From Rhynchopus sp. YZ270_cl-10 (lineage: Eukaryota > Euglenozoa > Diplonemea > Diplonemida > Diplonemidae), in NCBI GenBank assembly GCA_964035575.1, contig OZ037857.1:1054001-1118000 (forward strand): 64,000 nt of DNA, written 5' to 3'. Below are positions 39,609 to 48,454 of this stretch, one piece after another (the stretch's first letter is position 1; each line of letters starts with the position of its first letter). A program made the position numbers and the translations under genes. Under the pieces are notes generated by a model. The model ran no database searches, was not told the DNA's origin, and saw only the letters and a program-made list of their open reading frames with translations.

Positions 39609-40268
39609 ATGGGAGAGGCTGTGGTGTTGCCGTTGTACACCCCTGGTGGTCTGGGCGATGCGGAGGTGATGTACCAGAGAAGGGTGCTAGCCGAGCTTCG
39701 AGCGGAGCGGAGTCTGTTGGAGTTGGAGCGGACCGCAGCGCTTGCAGGGCGTGAAGCCGCCAAGCGGAGTAGTGCTGCGATCGATGCGTCGTTGTCCTTT
39801 GAGTTAAAGCGTGTGCACGCACAACGATCCGAAATAGCTCTTCTCGAAAAGCAGCTCAACAAAGAACACATAACTAAAGCAGAGCAGGCTGCAGCTGCCC
39901 TCACAAAGCAGGAAGAAACGGACGCGGAACATGCCTTTGCACAAATCGTTCACGATGTGTCGATTCAAAAAAGCGCGTTGCTGCGGATGCAGACCGAAAC
40001 AGAAGAAGGCCACGCTGACCTTCTCTCTAAAAGGCGTGCAACGACTGAGGCAAATGAGCTGGTCGAAGAACTGCGGCGACAGGCGAGAATTGCTTCGGAG
40101 GCAGAGAAGGAGGATGAGGGGGAGGATGTGGAGGAAGAGGACGAAGACGAAGAGGGGGAGGAGGAGGAGGAAGCGGAAGAGGAAGTGGTGCCATCAAAGC
40201 GCCGTGCCTCGCAAGTCTCGAGTTCGCGTGATCAAGACGTGAAAGCAAAACGGAGGCGACTTTCCTAG
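39609..40268 (+). CDS. Acidic coiled-coil protein with nuclear-localisation-like tail, unknown function
   Basis: 219 residues from ATG 39609 (MGEAVVLPLYTPGGLGDAEV). An in-frame ATG at 39507 would add 34 residues encoded by pyrimidine-rich leader, so the inner start is preferred. Residues about 20-160 are a continuous charged helix with coiled-coil character (LAELRAERSLLELERTAALA, LLEKQLNKEHITKAEQ). Then comes a long Glu/Asp run (about 168-195) and a basic end (SKRRASQ, KAKRRRLS). Acidic-plus-basic tails are common in nuclear proteins; localisation to the nucleus is inference. No named family was recognised. Confidence 0.65.
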   Translation: MGEAVVLPLYTPGGLGDAEVMYQRRVLAELRAERSLLELERTAALAGREAAKRSSAAIDASLSFELKRVHAQRSEIALLEKQLNKEHITKAEQAAAALTKQEETDAEHAFAQIVHDVSIQKSALLRMQTETEEGHADLLSKRRATTEANELVEELRRQARIASEAEKEDEGEDVEEEDEDEEGEEEEEAEEEVVPSKRRASQVSSSRDQDVKAKRRRLS

Positions 40269-40280
40269 CGACTAGTACCC

Positions 40281-40320
40281 TGCATCCGATGAAAACGGTG
40301 AGGCATTTGCAGCTTTTAAC
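40281..40320 (+). repeat. GAACGGTGAGGCGTTTGC-type dispersed element, copy 2
   Basis: TGCATCCGATGAAAACGGTG, then AGGCATTTGCAGCTTTTAAC. Confidence 0.6.
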
Positions 40321-40390
40321 ATATCTTTCTTAAGTGGCTTTCAATGGTGTCGTTGTACCGTGCAAAAAATGTGTCTTATTTTGCTGGTCG

Positions 40391-40428
40391 TAAGGAGCCT
40401 AAGTACTAGAGGCTCGGGTGCATCTTAC
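40391..40428 (+). repeat. CTAAGC-hairpin dispersed element, copy 5 (alternative stem)
   Basis: TAAGGAGCCTAAGTACTAGA, then GGCTCGGGTGCATCTTA. The stem here is GAGCCT/AGGCTC instead of CTAAGC/GCTTAG: bases change on both sides while a hairpin is kept. Confidence 0.55.
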
Positions 40429-40442
40429 AAGATTTTCTTTCC

Positions 40443-40492
40443 AGTGCCTGTGTCCGCCGATGAACGGTGAGGCGTTTGTGCTTTTCAACTTC
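40443..40492 (+). repeat. GAACGGTGAGGCGTTTGC-type dispersed element, copy 3
   Basis: AGTGCCTGTGTCCGCCGATG, then AACGGTGAGGCGTTTGTGCT and TTTCAACTTC. It links this family to the TGCCTGCGTCCCAGA family, which has the same head and tail with a shorter middle. Confidence 0.6.
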
Positions 40493-41373
40493 TTTCTTTT
40501 TTTTTCTTTTCGCTAACCCTCCCCCGTTTAGATCTGCACTATTAATGGCATTGTATCTCTAAAAGTTTTGATCTGCTCTTTTATACAATGCTTGCGGACC
40601 TGAGGAATAAGGTGCGGGAGGGGGGGGAGCTGTTTGGTTGTGGGAAAAGGGGGGTGGCCCTTTTTAATTAGATTCTTGTTGTGAAACCACTCCGTGTTTC
40701 CCACACCCCTCGTAGAACGGTATAGGTCATCTAAAATGAAAACACTGTTCCTGCAAAGGCATATCTAAAGTTCGATTTACACCTTGCCCCCTTGCCAAAA
40801 TCCATTATGAGATCATCTTTCAAGTTTTACGTGCCCTGCTTTAACCTTCTACTCCGGTTCCTGAACCTTTTTTCAACGTTTTGCTGTTACCTTGATTGAC
40901 TCTGATGACATATTCCTCAGCTCAGTCTGACACGTTGCTCCTATTCCACTCTCATCACACCATGGGTGGTCGTCATTGACACGCAGTCAAGCAACTGTCT
41001 TGACTCGGTAGTGCCGGGGTAAGTGGGCTGCTGAGACAATAATGCCTCTCTGCAGAGAGGTGTACACTACACTCCTGCTCCTCGGTGTAGGTAGGGTGTT
41101 GCTCCAATTCCTCGAAGGTGGTGACGATGCGGAGTAGTCCTTAAGTGGAACATCGTTGGGGCGGTTTTCGGAACGATTGTGATCGTTTTAGGCGCTCTTT
41201 CGGCGGAGGTATGTCTTGCATTGTGGTGCAAGCACCGCAAGAGACAGCTCGTCAAGCAGAGGTGAGGTCTCTTCCTGAGAACGTGGTGTCCTTCTTGTCC
41301 TCGTGTCGCACCCCACCTCACAACCTCTGCAGAAAGCGGAGCATCAAAACACAACACAACACAACACAACACC

Positions 41374-42627
41374 ATGTCGAAGCGACACATAGAAAGCACA
41401 CCGGACGAGAACCCGCGAAAGAAAAGAAAGGTTTCTGCAGATGAGGTCTTGGTGGAGGCTGCTGGACACACCGAGACTGTGCACTATCTTGTGGGCTTGA
41501 AGGATGTGGACGTTGATCACACAGATATCGACGGACAGACTGCATTGCATGCAGCACAAAGGGGCCATGTAGATGTGGTGAAGAAGTTGGTTGAAGCTGG
41601 TGCGGGAGTGAGAACAATGGACACAGAAGGACGGACCTGTCTCCTCCTTGCGGCAGGTCGTGGACACACAGAGGTGGTGCGCTATCTTGTGGGGTTGCCG
41701 GGGGTGGAAATTGATCACACAGATGACGAAGATTGGACTGCGTTGCATCTTGCAGCGGATATGAATCATACAGATGCCATGCAGGTGCTCATTGATGCAG
41801 GGGCAGACATCGAGGTAGGGAGTACCAGTGGGAACTCGCCACTGCACTGGGCTTGCAGTTCAGGATCACTCGACGCTGTGAAGCTGTTGGTGAGAGCAGG
41901 TGCGGGAGTGGGTGTCGCAAACAGCGTAGGGGGCACAGTTCTTGATGTTGCGGCATCTCGTGGACACACCGAGACTGTGCGCTATCTTGTGGGTTTGCCG
42001 GAGGTGGAAATTGATCACACAGATGGCGAGGGTTGTACTGCGTTGCATTCGGCTGCGGGTATGATAGATGCAGGTGCCATGCAGGTGCTCATTGATGCAG
42101 GGGCAGACGTCGAGGCAGGGGGTACCAGTGGGAAATCGCCACTGTTCCGTGCTTTAAGATCACTCGACGCTCTGAAGCTGTTGGTGAGAGCAGGTGCGAG
42201 AGTGGGTGCCACAAACAACAACGGAGACACGTGTCTTACAGTTGCGGCACGTGATGGACACACCGAGACTGTGCGCTATCTTGTGGGGTTGCCAGAGGTG
42301 GATGCAGGTGCGGGAGTGGGTGCCACAAACAACAATGGAGACACGTGTCTTACAGTTGCGGCACGTTATGGACGCACCGAGACTGTGCGCTATCTTGTGG
42401 GGTTACCAGGGGTGGATGTGAATCACGCAGATACAAATGGCTACACTGCATTGCATCACGCAGTATGGCAAGGGGGTGGTATGTTGCGGGGGCAACGGGA
42501 TGTAGGTGTGTTGCAAGTGCTCCTTGAGCATGGTGTGGACACGTCCTTGCGCAATCGGAACGGCAATACGGCACTCAACTTGGCGGAGATTTCTGGCTGT
42601 CGTGACTGTCTTCGGCACTTAAGCTGA
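41374..42627 (+). CDS. Ankyrin-repeat protein
   Basis: 417 residues. A short basic start (NPRKKRK, a possible nuclear signal) is followed by about eleven ankyrin repeats of about 33 residues (GQTALHAAQRGHVDVVKKLV, CLLLAAGRGHTEVVRYLVGL and so on). Two-repeat and four-repeat blocks recur with very similar DNA, for example GHTETVRYLVGLPEVEIDHT and AMQVLIDAGAD.E.GGTSG.SPL. Near 42301 a copy is joined to the next by loss of part of a repeat (LPEVDAGAGVGATNNNGD). Ankyrin arrays are protein-binding scaffolds; partners are unknown. No kinase, ion-channel or SOCS/F-box module is attached. The ATG has an ACACCATG context. Confidence 0.92.
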   Translation: MSKRHIESTPDENPRKKRKVSADEVLVEAAGHTETVHYLVGLKDVDVDHTDIDGQTALHAAQRGHVDVVKKLVEAGAGVRTMDTEGRTCLLLAAGRGHTEVVRYLVGLPGVEIDHTDDEDWTALHLAADMNHTDAMQVLIDAGADIEVGSTSGNSPLHWACSSGSLDAVKLLVRAGAGVGVANSVGGTVLDVAASRGHTETVRYLVGLPEVEIDHTDGEGCTALHSAAGMIDAGAMQVLIDAGADVEAGGTSGKSPLFRALRSLDALKLLVRAGARVGATNNNGDTCLTVAARDGHTETVRYLVGLPEVDAGAGVGATNNNGDTCLTVAARYGRTETVRYLVGLPGVDVNHADTNGYTALHHAVWQGGGMLRGQRDVGVLQVLLEHGVDTSLRNRNGNTALNLAEISGCRDCLRHLS

Positions 42628-43212
42628 AACATTCTTCTTGCGTGTCTGGTCCCCAGACTGTGCGTTTTTCCCTTTTGTTACATATGAGTGGTGCGGGGGA
42701 TGAAAAACCGAATCCCGAATCCCACTTTTTAAAAAAAATGTATTCCCCCCCCCCAAACCAGTAAACCAGCAAGTTCTGGTTCTGAAACGAGCAAAAGTAC
42801 TCAAGCTATTTCCCTGTAAAAAAACGGCTCCTCTGCACCCCTTCTAACCCCCCCCTCTCCTGCATGCCCTCTCCACCCTCTCACCCAAGCACACCCATGC
42901 ACAACACGCCTGTTCTCATCCGCGGTACGTTCATTGATTCATTGATTCAAATGGCGACCGTAGAATGCTGCAGGCCATCCTCCCTCAGGAGGCTGTCGAT
43001 GATCCCTTCGGTAGGTTCTCCTTGATCTCCGTCGCTTCCTGCACAGCTGCACAGCTGTACAGAGCATGATAATAACTGCCCTCTTCACATTCAAATAACC
43101 TAAAATACCCACCCTTCCAATTTTCACACCCTTTCAACAGAGCACCACTTTATCCCCGCTTTTCACACAAAAAAAGAACGACTTTCATGTAAGACACATT
43201 TTTTTGCACACC
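42628..43212. other. Intergenic region upstream of the receptor kinase gene
   Basis: 585 bp. A short frame (ATGGCGACCG... at 42951) is GC-rich and might be an untranslated-exon or upstream ORF, but it has no recognisable features. An acceptor-like TTTCAACAG ends at 43140, 72 bp before the ATG. Confidence 0.5.
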
Positions 43213-46200
43213 ATGCCCTACACCTCCACCACCCGCCTTGCGGTGTGGGCGGTGCTCTGCCAGTGTTTTGTTGTTGGCAACTGGTACTCCAACTGGGTGC
43301 CCCTTTCGACACTCCCCGACGTCGCAGTGGACTGCAATGCCATACGCAACGACGGCAAGCTGTACGTCACTGGGGGCTTCATTGATCGCCCTGATGCAGT
43401 GCAGCACACTTACATCCTTGACCCACAAACCATGAACTGGGAGACCTCCACCAGCGAAATCCCTTACGCAGTCTCTGGGTCACATACCACCACACCCTTC
43501 GACGGCGACAGATATCTCTATGCCTTCACAGACGCCTCCCTTCTTGCCCCAGCTGAGGTTTTTTCGACCTACGAAACCTCTGACCACCCTCCACGCGTCA
43601 TGCGCTTCGACACCGAAGACCAAAAATGGTCTGTCATCGATTCTTCACCACGCAACCGCACTTCCGGATCTGCCATCGCCTATATGGGTCAAATCTACAT
43701 CTTCGGCGGTTATCTGATTGACCCAATCACAAACATCACCGAAGAAACCGAAACTAACACGGTCATCACATTCGACCCTATCACCGGAGATTGGAGTGAA
43801 GGTTTGTCCATGCCAAAGGCTATGGCACGACCTACTGTAGGGGTTGCTGACCTTTTATACCTAATCGGAGGGATTCGGGACCGAGAATGGACCACCGATT
43901 TTTGGTCTCTTTCGAGAGGAGGATCTACCGAGATGATTTGGACGGTAAAAGGGTCTACTCCGACTTCTGGGGTAGGATCGGGCATGGGGTACCCTTCAAT
44001 GCAAATTGTAGGTGGTGTTGTATGGATTGTGGGTGATATCTTTCCTGGGGTTGGCGCAAGCCAGACGATGCTCGCCTTTATGTATGACCTCTATGTTGAG
44101 GAATGGGACAGTATGCACATTGCGGGCCTAGCAAATGGAAGGGCAAGGTATAGAGCCTGCACGGCGACGTCTACGGGAACGTCGACTCGGAACTTCTTTT
44201 TGTTTGGTGGGGTGAATTATTCTGATGCTACGCAGGGTTTGCCTTATGTAGATTTGATGTCAGCATCAATCTTTCCAATGATTTCCAGAGAAGGTTTGAC
44301 CAACTCATACGTGGTAGGGGCCAATATTACGTTCACTCCAACAGAGGTGAGTCCGCCAAATCCATTTACGTTCCGGATTTCTTCAACCCCCGAATGCATG
44401 GATCGCGCTGCAGGGACAGTAGATCAGTTGTGGGATGGTTCACAGAACCAAATCAATTTTTTGCCAGAATATGAAGAGGCGAATGGATATCTATGTTTTT
44501 CTAGTGGAAAATGCGCGGCAACAGGAAGGGAGAACTGTGCAAACCAAGCAGGTACAGGGCGTGATGCCTGCATGGAAGCAGGGTGTTGCTATGATGCTAC
44601 CCAACGCGAGGCGCAATGCTTCAAAAAACAGCCCGAACTTCCAGGAGAGACGCTCTACTACATGACGCCGCTGCTGTGGGCGAAGTCGTTCGATATCGTT
44701 AACTCTACCCCACCTACGCCCGAACCCCCAGCACCAACCCTCGAACCAACACCCATCCCAACAGACGAGCCTACCCCGGTCCCATTCGAAACCGACGCCC
44801 CTGAGAGCCAAGGTGGATACACGAACCTCTCTTTGCAGGACATCCTTCTTCTGTTTGCAGCAGCGATTATTCTCATTTCCGTCTGCGTTGCCGCCTTTTA
44901 CCTTCTTCGGCGGACGAAGGAAGGCCCCCCAGCACTTAAGAGACGGGTCATTGGAGGTAAAATGATGTTTCCCCCACAGTACAATTCAAGCAACTATAAC
45001 AGTGTAGAGTGCGCGACGCATCCGGGCGATGCCGACACCGATGTGACCCCCGCCAATGGGAAGTACGTCATTCTCAGCAAGATTGGGTCTGGAGGATATG
45101 GGCACGTCTTTTTGGTGCGCCGCATTAGCGATTCAGCACTGCTCGCCATGAAGTACATTGCCGTAGCAAATGATGAAGACAGACGCGACGCTATCGCTGA
45201 ATTTGAGGCAATGCGAGCATTAAAAGGCCACCCCCATGTTATCAACGTCATTGATATGTTCATGTCCTGGAGTGAGGAGGAGGACGACACCAGTGAAGGC
45301 ACTGCCACGCAGAATGCCGCAAACAACTCCCTCCAAGGCTCTGCCGCGGCACTGCTCAACATCGACCGGCGCTACGTCTGCATTGTCATGGAGTACTTCC
45401 CTGGAGGGGATCTCAAACACTACTTTCTTGGTTTCGGTTTGCCCGAGCTTTCCATTGAGCAGGTTCTGTCTACCCAAGCGAAGGGCGGCTCGGTGGCAGA
45501 ACTCTACAGAAACCTGCGCATCCAGGGGGGGAAGAAGAAGGACGACCAAAAGATCCCTGAGGCAACGATTTGGTACATCACCCACCAGGTCTGCGCTGCG
45601 CTCGCCTACATGCACACAAGAAGCCCGCCGGTGGTTCATCGGGATTTGAAGCCTGAGAATTTGCTGATATCGGAGAAGCATTTGACACAGAATGGTGCAC
45701 CGACACCTAAGATCATTGTGACAGACCTTGGTCTCGCGAAGGGGCTAAGCGATGCAACGTACTGCCAGACCCAGGCAGGCTCGCTGCCGTATGTTGCCCC
45801 GGAATGCTGGCAGCGGCACTACTCAGTGAAGGTCGACATATGGGCCTTGGGGTGCATCGTGTACTCGACGTGCACAAACCGCGTAGACTCTACACGCACC
45901 CGCGTCATGTTCTCAGAAGTGAACAAACCTACCTTCAAAGAGGACCTCACCCGCGAAGTCACCTCCTTTGGCTACACACAGGAAATGGTCGACTTTATCT
46001 TGCTCCTCCTCAAGCCCGATCCGCATGATAGGTATTGAACCCCCCCCTTTCCCCCTTCGTGAGGTGAGATGGGTTATCTAAAACCAACCATTTACTTTTT
46101 TACAGGCCATCCGCATCGTCGTCTGAGGCCTTCACGCACAATATGCTGTTGAAGCGTGGTATCACCCCTGCACGTATTGTGGTGGCTTCGCCTAAGAAGA

Positions 46201-46703
46201 CGTCTTCTGAGCCGCCGGTACCTCCCCCGAAGGTGGGTGCGTTTCAAGGGGCTTTGGGGAGGATTGGAAGGCTTGCACCGGGGCGTGGAAACGGGAATGG
46301 GAATGGGAACGGATGTGCAGACGAGAAGCAGTCCCTCCTCCCAACACAGCCTCCTCCCCTGACTGTCGGAGATCGTGACAGAAAGCACAGCATTTTCCCC
46401 ACCCCCTCCCTCGGCAGAACCGAGACCACCACGACCACAAGCGGCAACAGCGGTCACCACGGCCTTAGCAACAGAGACAGCTCCCCCGAAAGCACAGAAG
46501 CGCCGGGGACAGGAAAGAACATCAACGACATGGCTTCAGCCGCAGGAAGTGGGACTCTCGCAGACACAGAAGGTATTGTGGATATTAAAGTTAAATTCGC
46601 CTTCTTTTTTGACTATGTTGTACAAACCCGTCTTTTTTTCAAAAAAAAAAAAACAAAAACACCTACAGGGTTTCTAGCAGCCGGACCCGTCTCTTGTACT
46701 TAG
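43213..46703 (+). CDS. Single-pass receptor protein kinase with kelch-type ectodomain and trefoil domain; three exons
   Basis: Exons 43213-46031, 46106-46572 and 46669-46703 give 1106 residues. A signal sequence (about 1-22) leads to kelch-like blades (LYVTGGFIDRPDAVQHTYIL, IYIFGGYL, LLYLIGGIRDREWT, NFFLFGGVNYSDA). A six-cysteine P-type/trefoil domain (about 428-475; NQAGTGRDACMEAGCCYDAT) and a Pro/Thr stalk follow, then a transmembrane helix at about 543-567 (ILLLFAAAIILISVCVAAFY). The cytoplasmic kinase (618-950) has GSGGYG, K647 (LAMKYI), HRDLKPEN (D811), DLG replacing DFG (D838) and APE (862-864), so it is probably active, Ser/Thr type. The tail is basic and Ser/Thr-rich. Exon 2 restores subdomain XI (DRPSASSSEAFTHN). 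Intron 2 (96 nt) is in frame without stops and could be retained. Confidence 0.85.
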
Positions 46704-46878
46704 GCCGGAATTATGATTTTTTGGTGGCTTGTATAAAATTGGAGTTGGGGGAGAGGGGGGGAAAGGGGGCGGTGGGTAAAGGAGGGGGAGGGGAGGGGGG
46801 TTTTGTTCGTATTTGTTAACCATTTCGTTTTGGGCGCGTATGCCGTTTTTTTTTTTTTTTTTTTTTTTTTTTTTCTTA

Positions 46879-47281
46879 GGGCACGGTAATTTTTTTTCTT
46901 GGTAAGCGTCAGACCACTTCTCAAAAAAAAGTACGCACGCACGCAAAAAAAAATTATGCAGTAAAAAAAATTATGAGTGGTGAAAAAAATTATAGGGGAA
47001 AATTACAGTGGGGGAAATACAGGTACCAAAAATATTTTCCCACCAATTTTTGCCCACAAAAAATCGGGTGAAATTTTTTTTGATTTCGGCTCTCGGGAAT
47101 CTGTGTGTGCTGTGATGGGGTCAATTTGCGCTGAAAAATGTACATTTTTTACCTAAAATACATAGTTGAGTTATTGAGGGCCCCCCTTTATAATTTTTTT
47201 TTCTACATAATTTTTTTCCCTGGAATCTCAAAAAAAAAGTACGCACGCAGACGCTTACCAAAAATAAAAATTACCGTGCCC
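46879..47281. mobile_element. MITE-like element with 32-bp terminal inverted repeats (family with 60916)
   Basis: GGGCACGGTAATTTT...TTGGTAAGCGTC (46879-46910) is mirrored by GACGCTTACC...AAATTACCGTGCCC (47250-47281); only the T-run interior differs. The 403-bp interior has no coding frame. Both ends also carry CTCAAAAAAAAGTACGCACG in direct orientation. The terminal pattern GGGC...GGTAATTTT...GGTAMGCGTC is shared with the element at 60916. Termini starting GGGC with a three-base TWA-like flank recall PIF/Harbinger-type MITEs; that assignment is tentative. Confidence 0.72.
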
Positions 47282-47553
47282 TTTTTCTTCGCATTTTTTT
47301 TGTTCTCTCCTCCCCTTCATGGGGGTACAGAAAAAACCCCCATACTGTGTTTTATTTGACATGTCTTTTATGTGTTTCGCTGTGTCATGTGGTTCTCTTC
47401 GGTTCTCTTCTCTTTTATGAGGTAGTTAAGCTCTGGATTTGGGCTTGTCTTGCCAAAATTTTTTTTCTTTATAGGTGTACAGGAAATCATCTTTCTAAGT
47501 TCATTTTTCTGACTAAACCTTTGGTTCACGTTTCACTTTTTATTAAGGTATGA

Positions 47554-47592
47554 AGGGTGACTAAGCAAACGAGATGCTTAGGTTCATCTTCT
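47554..47592 (+). repeat. CTAAGC-hairpin dispersed element, copy 6
   Basis: AGGGTGACTAAGCAAACGAG, then ATGCTTAGGTTCATCTTCT. The CTAAGC/GCTTAG arms are intact. Confidence 0.65.
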
Positions 47593-47669
47593 AAAACTTT
47601 TTTTATTATTATTTGTGCGTTTTTTTCCCCGCTCACCTTCTCCTCCCCCCTCCCCTCCCCTCCCCCCCT

Positions 47670-47833
47670 CACGACGTTGAAGTAAATGACTTTACTTGTG
47701 GTTTTACATGTAATTTTACTTGTGAAATTACTTTACTTGTGGCACACGTAAAAACGTAGGCGTACAGCTCACAAGTAAAGTAAAAAATATTACATGTAAA
47801 ACCACAAGTAAAGTAATTTACTTCAACGTCGTG
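47670..47833. repeat. Foldback element with 45-bp arms
   Basis: The arms 47670-47714 and 47789-47833 are complementary at 44 of 45 positions (start CACGACGTTGAAGTAAAT). Further partial pairing continues inward through repeats of ACTTTACTTGTG. The element is 164 bp with no coding capacity. It could be a MITE or hairpin-RNA source. Confidence 0.85.
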
Positions 47834-48049
47834 CTCCCTATTTAGGCGTCTTTGTCTCTGCTCCATTAGCCCTTCTAAGAAGTGATTGCCCTTTTTAAAA
47901 AAAATGCTTTGGAATTACGTCCTTATTTGCTTTCAGGTCAATCAGAGCTCTTATTTTTCTTTTTTGAGCTATTTTTTTATTAAGGGCCAGTCACTGAAGG
48001 GGCTCAGGCTACTAAACGTTTTCTTTGTTCTTTTTTCCCCTCTTTTCCT

Positions 48050-48087
48050 AGGTGGCTGAGTCTGAGAGGCTTAGGGGTCGTCTACTA
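48050..48087 (+). repeat. CTAAGC-hairpin dispersed element, copy 7
   Basis: AGGTGGCTGAGTCTGAGAGG, then CTTAGGGGTCGTCTACT. The left arm is changed to CTGAGTC. Confidence 0.55.
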
Positions 48088-48454
48088 AAATATTCTTCAT
48101 TTCTTTTCATCTCTGTGCGTGAAATGTTCCAATGAAGCGCTCCTCCGTGGTTCTGTACTATTTTGCTAAGGTGTTTTGCCGTGTCCTTCCCAGTAGGCAT
48201 ACCTCGAAGCCGAATTTCGTGGATTTCGTGAATTTCGTGAATTTCGGGGGGGTATGAGTAGGGGAAGTCACATATCATCACTTTTAGCCTTCGCGTCATC
48301 TTCAGGAGTGTGCCCAATAAAGGTTTTTTTCGTTCACATTATTCTTCTCGTTATTATTTTTGCTTTTTTAATGCAGTGTGTTTGTCGAATAGAGGAAGTT
48401 TTTGGGTTTTTTTGTTTTTTGGAAAAGGATTCGATACAAAAAAGGATAAAAGGC

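Larger units (their letters stand above)
40269..41373. other. Intergenic region
   Basis: No protein-like frame. It holds two GAACGGTGAGGCGTTTGC-type copies (40281, 40443) with a CTAAGC-type hairpin (40391) between them, a 16-bp palindrome CCTCTCTGCAGAGAGG at 41045-41060, and an acceptor-like ACCTCTGCAG at 41323-41332, 41 bp before the ankyrin ATG. Confidence 0.6.
46704..48454. other. Intergenic region with two inverted-repeat elements
   Basis: No protein-like frame. It holds a terminal-inverted-repeat element (46879-47281), CTAAGC-type hairpins (47554, 48050), a long foldback (47670-47833) and a T-tract of more than 25 bases near 46850-46874. Confidence 0.65.

Noticed and set aside
42951-43025. 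Small ORF (ATGGCGACCG...) before the receptor kinase
   Set aside because: Only 24 codons with no similarity recognised. It may be leader sequence, and support is too weak to call a gene.
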